Source of the DNA: Diphasiastrum complanatum
Lineage: Eukaryota; Streptophyta; Lycopodiopsida; Lycopodiales; Lycopodiaceae
NCBI GenBank assembly: GCA_029204225.1
Contig: CM055099.1
Span: 70,443,349-70,507,348, forward strand
Length of the DNA stretch: 64,000 nucleotides
Direction: 5' to 3'
Part shown: positions 33,190-44,700 of the stretch, one piece after another
Position numbering within the stretch: the stretch's first letter is position 1
How the letters are laid out: every line of letters starts with the position of its first letter
The notes under the pieces: model-generated
Databases searched by the model: none
The model's input: only the letters and a program-made list of their open reading frames with translations
Told to the model about the DNA's origin: nothing
Position numbers and translations under genes: made by a program

Positions 33190-36100
33190 ATAATTCTAAA
33201 TATAGACCAATGCAATCGACCTCCCATTGATCCTTCTATTGGTGATAGACCAATGGAGGTCAGAGAGCCAAATGAAATCCATGTACATAATCTAAAAATT
33301 AATTTTAAAAATCATATATCGGCAATCGTTACATCTTTTATAATATTAGTTAACCTTGCGGAATGCAAAACTGTTGTAGATTTTGATTTCTCAAATTTAG
33401 ATTCTTATTATTTTTTTGTTGGGTGGCATTCTACATGCCCGCAAACAACTTTCTCAAAAATATCCTCATGTAGCTTTCTTTTGGACTATTAGTGCCATTG
33501 CTTTTGCCGGATTGACAGTGGAAGAAGCTAAACTTCTTACCTGCGACCATAACATTAACCAAGATTATAAGATGAAGATGACTATGATTCAAGGAATAAG
33601 ATTTTTTCACAAAGAATACGTAAGAGCTTCAAAGACAGACATCAACCATCTAGAGCTAAAGGCACTTTGTGCACAAGAGACAAGCTTGTCTTGTGATATA
33701 AAGAATACAACGCAAAGACTTACAAAATATTTCTACCAGCCTGCTTTTGGTAGTACGAGGTAATTGCTTTTTTTTGCTTAGTATAGAATGTATGTTTTTC
33801 TACCAACTTGCTTTCCGCAGTGGCCATGTTATTACTTTGCTATTTTCAGCATAGAATATATGTTTTATAAAATCTTATGATTAAATGAATTTTGACACAA
33901 TTCTAATTTTTTGTTTGCTTTATTTTCTTATGTTGAAGTGTGGGCTTTTGTAGATAATTTTTTTGATAAATGAAAAAAATCTGAAATAAAAGGCCAGCTA
34001 GCTCAAGGAGCTTCAAAATCAAAAAAGAAAGTTGTGGCCACCACTCAAACATTGAAACCAATTCCTACAGATATGAGAATCTCTGAGTGGAAAAACATGC
34101 AAGGAATTGATTCTTCGGAATTGATAATAAGTGTCTGTTGCTGATGGTCAGGTCTCTCTTGTTGAATTGAGAAAAGAAATTCAGAAGTTGAAATCATACC
34201 TATGTTTTATTTGATATTTTTCTAAAAATAATTTTTTATTTTCTTACAATAATAATAACTAATATACTTTTTGCATTTCAGACATAAATTATTTATGAAA
34301 GTTCAGGAAACCCTTGTGACAAGGCTAAATTGTCAAGATTTTGAAAAGTGTCAGAGGTGTTCTCCTTTGAGCAGTATAGATGAGGCCCTCACTCCATTTT
34401 TTATATTATTTAGAAATATGATATTCAGTTTAGCATATAATTTATTAGTTATTTATTTCTAATTATGTTTTTTTAATTTTATTTTGTATCTGCTATGCTA
34501 AGCATAGCTCTTTCTTATTTCAGACTGGTAAAGATAAAAAAATAAAAATAAAGCCTTTCTAGAGCAATTCAAAAGACATTCTGGAGGCAAAGGCAGAAAA
34601 AAAGAGACATAGAGAGGTTGGCACAAAGGAGTATTCAACAGAGACCTACCTCCCCAAAGTGTCGATGATCAACCGTGCTTTTACACTGTAGACGAAGGAG
34701 ATTGTAGAGAAATAGCCACTTCTTCTTTTTTTTTAATCTTATACATTGTGTATTGGAGATATTTCCTATGGATTTCAAATGAAAGAGTCATTATTTGATG
34801 ATTCTCCATTTAAATACATTGAGATCCATAGTGTGATGCAAGGTTTTCTTGAAGTCACAACCTCTTCTATCTAGAGGGTTGTTATTTTTCAAGTTGGCAA
34901 TTGACATAAGTTCCAAAAGCTCTTTTAACTTTCTGCAAAAATGTCGTCTAGTATGTTTTTGACTTCAATAACTTGTTTTAATTTTATAACTTTTTATATA
35001 TTCTATTGTTGGAGGGTTTTCGGATCCCAAGGCAACCCCAACCCTAGTTAATAAGTGAGAGGGATTTGGCACCCTGCGTGTGTAAGTCCAACCCGATGAT
35101 CACATAGATATTTGATTAATTAGAAAGTCAATAAAAGGACTTTAGGCCTTTTTGTGGAACTTTGAATGTCGTAGGGCCTAAAAGTCAAGTTAGTGGGTTC
35201 CCACCAAAAATTCATTTTCAAATTGGATTCTCCAATTAATGAATGGGTTCCCTCCGCTTTTTAAATACTTAGGTTAGAATTGGCCAATAGGAATTGGGGT
35301 GCCCATCTCCTCAATTCACTATATAAGTAGCAATTTCGAATCATTGTACATGTTCTCTTTTCATTTCAATACAAGCAGGTTGGCCCTGTTATGTCCTTGC
35401 TCTCTAACTCTCTTCCTCCATCTCTCATGTTTTCTTTGTGTTTACTAATTAATGGATTTGATTCTTATTGGGATTGAATGTTCTTATGCTTTTTGTGAGA
35501 GACAAAGGGAGAGAGAGAAAAGTAAGCTTCTATCTTGTGGATTTATTGTTAATGGATGTAGGATTAATGTTGAGTTAATGGATCTTAGTGTTAGATGTGG
35601 TTTGTATGCACATGTTGAATCTTGATTTATGTTAACGCTCTCATGGGATCGAACTTCCACGTGACATCTAACCTCGTCTCCTTGATGCTTGTGTGCTTGG
35701 ATCTTGAGTTGAGGCTAAGGTAGGAAATAGCCCCACAACATCTATGCTCAACATAGGTTGTCTAGAATCATTTTTGCACTTTCTTTTTAAGTACAAGCTC
35801 AATGTCAGAAGTTTTGGTGGCGCGTGACTTTCTAAAAAAATTAAATATATAACCATGGGTTATTATTTATTAGACGACACGCTCTCAATACTTCACTACA
35901 ACACCATCAGATTGACAAGTTTTGACAACTTGTTTCAATTTTCAGCAATAACAAAAAGGTTGAAAAATCCTATGACGGGTTTTGTGGTTGTCCCTACCAA
36001 AAGCCACAACAATTAATAAATCATTTGATTGAAATTTTTTCGCACCCAGCTGATGAGATTTTAGATTTGTTTAGCGGTAGCGATACTACCAACGCATGTG

Positions 36101-36353
36101 TTGTTCAGAAAGGTAGACATGTGTTGTTGTAAATTTAAATTTAGTAGAATTTGTAAAAATGAGAATGAAATTTTTCTCAGTTTTGTCAGATGAACTAGCA
36201 GAGGTTGAAAAATCAACAAATGATAAAGACTTTGTGATTCTCTTGTCGAAAGAACCGCAACCTTTTGCTAGTGAAAAAGTTGGTGACACAAGGGATTTTG
36301 CATATGTCTTAGTGCAAGATTATAATGTTGTAATTATTGAGAAAATTGTGTAG
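33190..36353 (+). pseudogene. Remnant of a ParB-like/DNA amino-methyltransferase fusion gene
   Basis: Reading successive frames gives a long decayed protein. (1) 33190-33763 is ParB-like: GDRPMEV, NEIHVHNLKINF, NLDSYYFFV, GG.LHARKQLSQKYPHVAF, FAGLTVEEAKLL.CDHNIN, KMTMIQGIRFFH. (2) 34000-34740 is a middle region: SVADGQVSLVELRKEIQKLK, FMKVQETLVTRLN, FLEQFKRHSGGKGRKKE, GWHKGVFNRDLPP, FYTVDEGDCREIA. (3) From about 34765 comes a methyltransferase: CIGDISYGFQMKESLFDDSP, where DISYG stands at catalytic motif IV (usual form D/N/S-P-P-Y), then VTTSSI and RVVIFQVGN. (4) At 35945-36130, after a solo LTR, is KPQQLINHLIEIFSHPADEI with DLFSGSDTTNACVVQKGRHV, the SAM-binding motif I (F-x-G-x-G) with its last Gly changed to Asp. 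Motif IV before motif I is the order of beta-class N4/N6 DNA methyltransferases. Splice-like borders (33761, 34283, 34357, 34524) suggest a former intron-bearing eukaryotic gene. Many stops rule out function. Confidence 0.6.
35007..35740 (+). mobile_element. Solo LTR with TCTAT target duplication
   Basis: 734 bp, starting TGTTGGAGGG and ending CCACAACA, with a TATA box (CTATATAAG near 35322) in the sense orientation. It is flanked by perfect TCTAT duplications at 35002-35006 and 35741-35745. No internal domain is present, so it arose by LTR-LTR recombination. It interrupts the methyltransferase remnant between motifs IV and I. Confidence 0.85.
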
Positions 36354-37140
36354 GAGGTTGTCACTACCTCTATAGAGGCTCCTCTACAAATATAGCGCTT
36401 TCATACATAGAAAATTTTAAATTTTGAAATATTTGTTATTAAATCATTTTTTTAATAAGTAGAATACTTTTTTTTAGATTTTAGTGTTTGTGTATTTAAT
36501 GATTTTGTTTTAAATTGATTAATTTAAAATGTGTGCAAATTTGAAAATGTTATAAAAAATTTAGATCCTAATAGTATGAGTAGTGCACATGGTATAATGA
36601 TGTTTATCAAATTTTGAGAGTAGCATCTACTTGTTGAAATGTATATTAACATGAAATATCAAGGTATCATGACGTAAAAGTTAAGTATTGGTCACTTTGA
36701 TTTTTGGTAAGAGGTTTCTTTCTAATTTTGCTATTTCAATGCAACCCAAAAATTGTTCATAAGCCTGGCTAGTTTTTATCTTCAATAGATTGGAAAAAAC
36801 AAAAATCAGTACATTTTTTAATCATGACTAGGATAGAAATGAGATTGCAAAGAAGAGTTGACATAAAAAATGGCCTAGTTGCTGGATCAGCTATCATCTT
36901 CAACCTTGCCTAAGGTTCTTCTTCTTCAAAGTTGTCTGGTTTTTCATAATCGTCAAGATGAAAGGGCTTCATAAACCTTTGGTGACTGGGCTCCTACTAG
37001 CATTTCTAATGTATCTAGTGTGACACTGGAACCCCGCTAGTGTTTCTACTACTTGTTGTTGTTCATGCTCATACTTCTTCATTTGATCGAATCCTTTTCC
37101 AGGGAAAGTGGCTTGGAAAGGAGGAGGGCTTTCAGACATT
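36354..37140. other. AT-rich stretch without recognisable genes
   Basis: No domain, repeat edge or RNA gene is visible. A minus-strand open frame at 37146-37694 is low-complexity and not convincing. Confidence 0.5.
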
Positions 37141-37662
37141 GCAAACTAAAGTTTGGCCTCTAAGGAGTTGGAGTCATCGATTAAATTCATTAAAAATTTG
37201 GTACTTGGAAATATGATTTTTGTTTGTTTTGCTAGGGATGTGTGAGGTGTAACAAACTTTTCTTCCTCGGGTAAAATGGTTGACCCAATTGTGATGGAAA
37301 TAATTGAAATTGAGGTAGTTTCAATTGAAAATGGAAGTTTGTGAAATGAAAATTGTAGAGGATGAGGGAAAGGAAGGTCCAATACTGGTTGCAATAGGAA
37401 TAGTAGCAACAATTGGAGGTGGTTGCAAAGTACATCGTTGTACCACATGAGGTGAGTTGGGTGAAACAATGTCATGCTAGTGATCTTTGACCTTTTTTTC
37501 ACTTGAAAAATCAAATTTTCTTCATCATTCTTTTTATGATTCTTTCTCATGACTTTTTTTTCATCTTTTTCCAATAATTTGTTTTCAATGTCTTTTTCAG
37601 GTAAAATAGAGAAATAATCAATGGAAAACAAAAAAATAAAAAATAAAAAAAATAAAAATCTA

Positions 37663-38030
37663 TCAGATAGGAATGAAGTAGATTTGGCTACCAAAACTAC
37701 TTACATAATCGGCTACCATTGATTGGAGTATGAAATCATATTCCAATACTACCACACCATAAGATACAATTTCCTTGATACAATAAGGTCCTTTGCTTGT
37801 GACTTTCAATTTTCCTTTTATCAATTTGGTTTTGTACATCAATGCCAAATCACCCTCTTTTAGATCATTATTATGTAATCTTCAATCATGCCAAGCTTTT
37901 CGTCGGGCTTTCTCTATTGCCACAAGCGTTCGCTTTCTCTATGGCTAATGCACGAACTACCATCAATCTGGTTTCACATAGCTTATGTAAAGCTTCATGA
38001 CGTAGTTGTGAAATTTTTGCCTCATCCAAA
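37663..38030 (-). pseudogene. Ty3/gypsy fragment F3: integrase C-terminal part
   Basis: The minus strand reads ISQLRHEALHKLCETRLMVV, then after a frame change KAWHD and LALMYKTKLIKGKLK, TSKGPYCIKEI. This is the region after the integrase core in F-type gypsy elements: the copy at 57.4 kb has LAQLCETRL, AWHDRHF and SEGPYMINKIF at the same places. No core, LTR or primer site was found with it. Confidence 0.65.
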
Positions 38031-38985
38031 CGTTCTATTGCCACTATTCATAATGATGGTTGGTGTTCACAGATTTTATCACTGAGAATCTGTGAAACGT
38101 GTTTGATTGGTTTCTTTACTCTGGTTTCAAATTGTTCTACCTATTACTAGGCTGTTTGCATTCTAATTGTTATCTTCTTATTTCATTGCCCAAATCAGGC
38201 AGAAGGGTTTGATTCATGTTGTAGTATATGTTTTAAATCCAGCCTATCAATGGATTCTCAGGACTCATTCACTCCTGAAGCACTCACAATAATTGAAACA
38301 TGTAAGTCAATAGCATTCATCTAAAAATCAACATGCAACTCAAATGAATCGCTAACAGATCTTACTTCTACTTACAGTAAAAACGACTGGGAATAGTTCT
38401 TGAAACTCAGATTAATCTAAAACATCAAACATAAGACAAGAACAACGAAAGCAAGAAACTAAATAATAAGCTTTACAAGTGCAAAGATCAAGAAACACTC
38501 ATCTCTTGATCCTTGGACTTCCCAAGAACATCAAGCACTGAAATGTAAGGGAGTATGCAGAATCTAAACGACAAATTTAGTCTGTTTAGTTTACTTGAAA
38601 GCTTGATTTTACTCTAGAACAAGAACAAAAAAATCTATTCCACTCTACAACACAATGCAAGATGAAAGAAACAAGAAATTAATCTAATTCCACAACCACA
38701 CTCAAAGGGATGGAAGGGCGTGCTCATAATGGAATCACTCAAGAAAGTCATCATGAACAAGGAGCTCCAAGAATGCCAGAACTCATGGAAGATCTTTTTT
38801 ATTCAAAACAAGACAATGACACTACAAGTAAAAGCTCCCTCACAAGAGAGGGGGGCCCTTAAATAAGCCAATGAGTTGTTTAGGTGGAGCCTAAGTGGCA
38901 ATTCCACAATTTAGCAAATTACAAGTGGAATTAGCTCCTCCACTAGAGGTTACCATCAAAATGTGGCTCACTCTACTTTATTTAA

Positions 38986-39957
38986 TGTTGGAATTAAGCA
39001 TCACTCCAACTCACCAGAATTCGACTCATCAGTATTCAAGTCATCAAAATATGAATCATTCGAGTTCGTCCTGAGCGCTAGTACACTATGTAAATATACA
39101 CACACTCTCTCTACAACGACATTGCAGCCTTACTCTCTGAAGTCGAATGTTTGTGCAATCAACCAACTGGAGCATAAGTAGGATCGACGACAAACTCTTC
39201 GAGTTTGAGGTCTTTTTCTTCGACCTCATTCAAATTAAAAGTCTTCGAGTTCGGGGTCCACGTCATCCACACTGCCTTGTCCACCGTAGACCATGTCACG
39301 GTTCACTTCAATACTTTTTAATAACTACGTTGTTTCACGCTCGTTGCCCACACAATTATTGTAACTGTTCAATGTATATATACATAACGACAACTCACGT
39401 AGATGATGATGAGACATCCGCATGCAAGTGGAGAAGAGTGAATCAGAGTTCCTACACGAACTCCATTGTGTCTACATTATCTGATTTCTCAAAATCAGAG
39501 ATAATTGAGAGAGTGAAAGCTATTCAAGAAATAGAGATAGTTATTTAATCTATAGCTAGCTAAGTAAGATCACTGCACACAGTGCTCCAATACTGTGAAC
39601 CACCGCTATGAACCATTCTTGGGCACAAGATCGTGATCTGATCGTTGTATTCACAACAACTTACTTTAGATTCTATATTCTTCTTATGTGTATTGCACTA
39701 CAAATGCTTTCTGATGATTTTCTTTCTGAATTGACACACACTCAATTCGGAATATCTAATCTCGAAGGAAACATGGTTGTCTCAGACACCTAATTGTTTC
39801 GCTCCCTTCATGCTTGTCTCTGGCACCTACCAAGACATTCCTCCATTCGATCTAAGTCAATGTTGATTTTGTAATTTGGTAAAAATCTTGCTAAAGTACT
39901 CTATGTTGGAGCTGTGTTTCCGATTTTGGACCTAATTTATTCAAGAGCACCCCAACA
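38986..39957 (+). repeat. 5' LTR of copia C
   Basis: It begins TGTTGGAATTAAGCATCACT and ends CACCCCAACA. It is clearly homologous to 47872-48847 over its whole length, with many substitutions and small indels. The short open frames inside it are not genes. Confidence 0.92.
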
Positions 39958-39960
39958 TAG

Positions 39961-39972
39961 TGGTATTAGGGC
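39961..39972 (+). other. Primer binding site of copia C (diverged)
   Basis: TGGTATTAGGGC, three bases after the LTR, is a changed form of TGGTATCAGAGC. Confidence 0.7.
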
Positions 39973-40034
39973 TTACGTCCCAAACTACTGTTAGTACTCG
40001 AAACTGTTTACTATACTTAGATCATTCATCATGG

Positions 40035-41100
40035 AAGGAACACATTCCCTCTGACCTAAGAAAGAAGCTTGAACTTGTTAGTTGTAGGAGTATCTTCATT
40101 GGATACTCGACATCACACAAGGCATATCGAATCTACGATGTCAAATCAAGCCGAATCTCAGTTAGTCGAGATGTTGTCTTTCTCGAAGATAAATTCTTCG
40201 ACTTCAAGCAGAAGCAGCCAATGCAAGAGTTGGTTCCCACAACTCCTATCACCATCGACATGCCTCGACCTGCGACTATTCTGACGAACATCGAAGATAT
40301 CCTTGTCGCATAACAAGGAGAATCATCATTTCAGCAACCAACTATAGGTCAAAGATCTGCTCGACATTGACAAGAACCTGATCGTTTCATCCCTTAGGCA
40401 TTTATCAGCAACGATGAACTCACTTCAGTAACATAAGCATTGTCAAGTTCGAATGCAGACAATTGGCGTTGTGCCATGCATGCTGAGTACAATTCATTGA
40501 TGAAGAACAAGACCTGGCATCTTGTCGAAGCTCCTGCAGATGCAAAGATCATCGATACTAAGTGGATCTTCAAGTTGAAGCTCAATCTAGATGGTTCTAC
40601 AACTAGATGGAAAGCTCATCTGGTTGTCAAATGTTACGAACAAATCTATGGGATTGACTACACTGAGACACACAGTCCAATGTAAGACTTCAGTCAATTC
40701 GATATTCATTCGCCTTCCTAGATGCCGAAGATCTAGAAGTACACCAGATGGATGTTCAGACAGCCTTTCTGAACAGATACATACAAGAAGACATCTACAT
40801 CTATCAGCCTAAAGGTTACGTCCTTCAAGGCCAAGAACACAAAGTATGTAAGCTGCAGAAAGCTCTCTATGGGCTAAAGCAAGCTCCAAGGGCCTGGTTT
40901 GATGGAATCAATCGATTCTTGTTGCAACATGACTTCATCCCAAACTCTGACTTCATCCCGAATTCTAATGTTTATATCAAACATAGAGGCTCAAGCTATG
41001 TCATCATAGCACTATATGTTGATGACTCATTGATCATCAACAATTTGAATCAGTTGCTTCATGAAACGAAGATCCTTTTCTTGAAGGAATTTGAAATGAC
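40035..41100 (+). pseudogene. copia C pol, first part: integrase C-terminus and RT
   Basis: The first segment reads HIPSDLRKKLELVSCRSIF, IGYSTSHKAYRIYD and SRISVSRDVVFLED, the C-terminal part of copia integrase. After a stop it continues with RT: NADNWRCAMHAEYNSLMKNK, DTKWIFKLKLN, then MDVQTAFLNRYIQEDIYIYQ, LYGLKQAPRAWFDGINRFL and LYVDDSLIINN with the YVDD pair. Frames change near 40320 and 40680. At 41100 it is cut by element D, and the same frame resumes in register at 46967. Confidence 0.85.
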
Positions 41101-41753
41101 TGTGAAAAACTCAGATCCAAAAGATGCTAAAGTTTCATAAAGATCTTGGCCATGGAAGTTATGCACATCTAGATTGAAAAAATGATAGAAATTGTGATGT
41201 TAAGCATACTAAACATCAACTAAACATCAAAATCTGATCATAAGCTTCCACAAACAGAAACTTGCTGTCCCTGTCCGTACTTCAGAGCCTACAACCTGCA
41301 TTTCACACGTGTGAAGCCATAGCAACAAAGAAATCACAATTCTAGTGGCTAGAATGCAAGATATGAACAAAAAAGTGAGAGAGAAGAAGATGGACCTTCA
41401 AAGAGCATAACATTCATTCAATAGAATGAAAATGAGATGTGTACATACTCGTGGAGATGGCTATTTATAGCAGCCATAGTGCCTCTTGGCCACTTGTCTT
41501 ATGATAGGCTAAAATTGGGGTCCAATAGGATTCACCCATATACCTAGAAATTTGGTCAAATAGGAATGCACCAAATTATGAGCCAATAGAAGAGCTCCAC
41601 ACTCGACCTCCTCTAATTAATGTGACCTCAAAAGTAGTGTACACATACTTTGGGCCTCTACATACATGTATGAACCTATCTCTAACTTTTATTTGGCCAT
41701 AGGCCTACAAAATCTCAAGTTAGGAAAATACTACTAGTTGACAATTTTTCACA
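41101..41753 (-). repeat. 3' LTR of copia D
   Basis: 653 bp. On the minus strand it starts TGTGAAAAATTGTC. A TATA box in sense orientation (CTATAAATAG, reverse complement of 41461-41470) lies inside. Its first bases supply the gag-pol stop codon. Confidence 0.97.
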
Positions 41754-44700
41754 CTCCCTCTTCAACTAGTTTTAGCATAGATTTAGAAAGTACACCAAGA
41801 CTTGTTCTATGCTTGAAAAATAAGTCCTTTCCCAATGCTTTGGTAAAGATATCAGCCACACATTCCTTTGATGGGACATGTTCAAGCTTGATCTCTTTTG
41901 CCAACACTTGTTCTCTCACAAAATGGTAAGCCACCTCGATATGTTTGCTCCTTGCATGGAAAACCGGATTGCTTGCTAGACTTTGGGCTGAAAGGTTGTC
42001 ACAAAAGATGATTGGACTCTCTGAAAAATCCAGCAAATGAAGCTCCATAATCATCCTCTTGATCCACACCATCTCCTTTGTGCATGATGTCAAAGCTTTG
42101 TACTCGGCCTCACTAGAAGAAAGTGATATAGTTGCTTGTTTCTTCGACATCCATGAGATAGCTCCATCACCTATGAAAATAGCATGTGCATTTATGGATT
42201 TTCTATCCATAAGGTCTCCTGCAAAATCTGAATCTGAAAAACCAAATAAGTTAGGTGATGAGCCTCTATAAACAATGCCAAAATCTTTTGTTCCCGAGAT
42301 GTATCTCAAGATCCTCTTTCCTAGTTTCCAATGTTCTATGCTAGGATCTTGCATGAATTGGCTTAATCTACCAACACAATAAGATAAATCAGGTCTTGTG
42401 ATGGTTAGATATATAAGAGAACCTATTAGCTTCCTATAGAGAGTAATGTCCTCGAAGGATCTTTCATTACCTCTTATAGTTAGCTTTACATGTGATTCCA
42501 TAGGTGTATCAATAGGATTTGCATCTACCATATGAAATCTATTGAGAATAGAAATAGCATACTTCTCTTGTGAAATAAAAGTGATTTGAGAAGTTCTAAT
42601 TACTTCTATTCCTAAGATATAGCTCAAAAGACCAAGATCATGCACTTCAAATTCCTTTTTTAGTGCTTTCTTGATATCTTCTATATCTTCCTTGTTCCCT
42701 CCACTTAAAATAATGTCATCCACATAAATTAGAAGGATTGTAACATCATTAGCACTAATTCTAAAGTAAAGTGAATGATCATACTCACTCATAGTGAAGT
42801 TTTGAGAAAGTAGAAAAGAGTTAAGCCTAGCATACCAACTCCTTGGTGCTTGCTTAAGACCATACAAACTTTTTTGTAGAAAACACACATGATTAGGCTT
42901 GCTATGAGAAACATAGCTCTCGGGTTGCTCCATGTAGACTTCCTCTTCAAGATCACCATTCAAGAAAGCATTAGAAATGTCTAATTGCCAAAGATCCCAT
43001 CCATAAAGAGTTGCAAGGGAAATGATTACTCTTATGCTCACCATCTTTGCCACGGGTGCAAAGGTTTCCTCATAGTCAATGCCATGCTCTTGAGCATAAC
43101 CTTTAGCCACCAACCTTGCCTTCAACTTGTTGATAGATCCATCTTGATTTGTCTTTACCTTGAAGATCCATTTGCATCCAATTGCACTTTTGCCCTTTGG
43201 AAGCTCCACCAATCTCCATGTGTTGTTCTTCATAAGTGCTTCAAACTCAAGATCCATTGCTTGGATCCATTCCTCTTCTTGCCTTGCTTCATCTACACAT
43301 GAAGGTACATCAAAAGAAGTTAGGAAAGCATAGTTGGATCCATCCACCACTTGCTTACCTTTGCCATCATAAGTGAGCCTTGAGGGTTTCACTTTATGCC
43401 TTGGAGTTCTCCTTGGAATTTGACTTGAAGAGGCTTCTTCAACATCCACATCCAATGTGTCATCAACTCCATTGTCATCAAGCACATTAGTTGCAACAAC
43501 ACCATCATCACTTGAAACAACTTTTGGAATGTTACCTTCATCAAAAATGACATCCCTACTTGTGAACACTTTCTTGATTGAAGGAACATAAATCCTATAT
43601 GCTTTGCTTACTTCACTATAACCAACAAAAATGCCCTTTCTTGAAGATGGATCCTCCTTAGTTCTATCATCAAGAGTAATGTTGAAGTAGCAAATGCATC
43701 CAAAAGTTCTTAGAAACTTGACATTAGGCTTCGTACCAAACAAAGCTTCAAAAGGGGTTTTTCCTTCCAATACAACACTTGGCCATCTATTGCATAGGAA
43801 ATTTGCACACAACAAAGCATCACTCCAAAAAGGTTTAGGAAGATTAGCATTCAATCTCATTGCCTTTGCACTCTCACACAAGGTTCTATTCTTCCTCTCG
43901 GCCACTCCATTTTGTTGTGGTGTTCTTGGACATGTGTACTCCCTCTTGATCCCATGCTCATCGCAAAAGGCTTTGAATTTGTTAGAAATGTATTCACCAC
44001 CATTGTCGCTCCTCAAGCATTTGATTTTGGTTGTAAATTGAGTCTCAATAGCAACTTTGAACTTGACAAACACATCAAACACCTCATCCTTGCTCTTTAG
44101 TAGATAAACCCAACAAAATCTACTAAAATCATCAATGAAAGTTACATACATCTTAGCACCTCCATTGCTAATTGTAGTAACACCATGAATATCCGAATGC
44201 AAGAGAGAAAAAGGCATCTTAGATCTAGATATAGATCTAGTATATGGCAATCTATGTGATTTAGACAAAGCACATTCTTCACAAACATGATTCAAGCAAG
44301 TAAGAGACTTGGGAAGTCCCCTTACTACCTCCTTTTTGGCTATTACCTCCAAGGCCTTGTAGTTGAGATGTCCCATCCTTTTATGCCATACCTCTTGAAT
44401 TGACATTTGTTCATTTGCCATGCATCCAACTTGGTTAGCAACAACACATGCATCAAGCTTGAACAATTTCCCTTGCCTTTTCCCTTTTGCAATGATACTA
44501 CACCCCTTTTTGATCAAGCAAGCATCACCATCAAACTCAACTTTGAATCCTTTGTCAAGCATTTGGCTTACACTAAGTAAGTTCTTGGTAATGGATGGAA
44601 TGAGCAAAACATCTTTCAATTCTATATTCCTATTTGTAGAAAGTGAAATAGGAATTGTGCCAATCCCCTTGATTGCACACTCACCATCATTTGCGGTATA

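Noticed and set aside
37146-37694. 182-residue minus frame
   Set aside because: Phe/Leu- and Lys-rich low complexity; starts inside the gypsy F3 fragment in a different frame, with no recognisable domain.
39147-39548. 133-residue frame at 39.1-39.5 kb
   Set aside because: Lies wholly inside the 5' LTR of copia C; the homologous 3' LTR does not keep it open.
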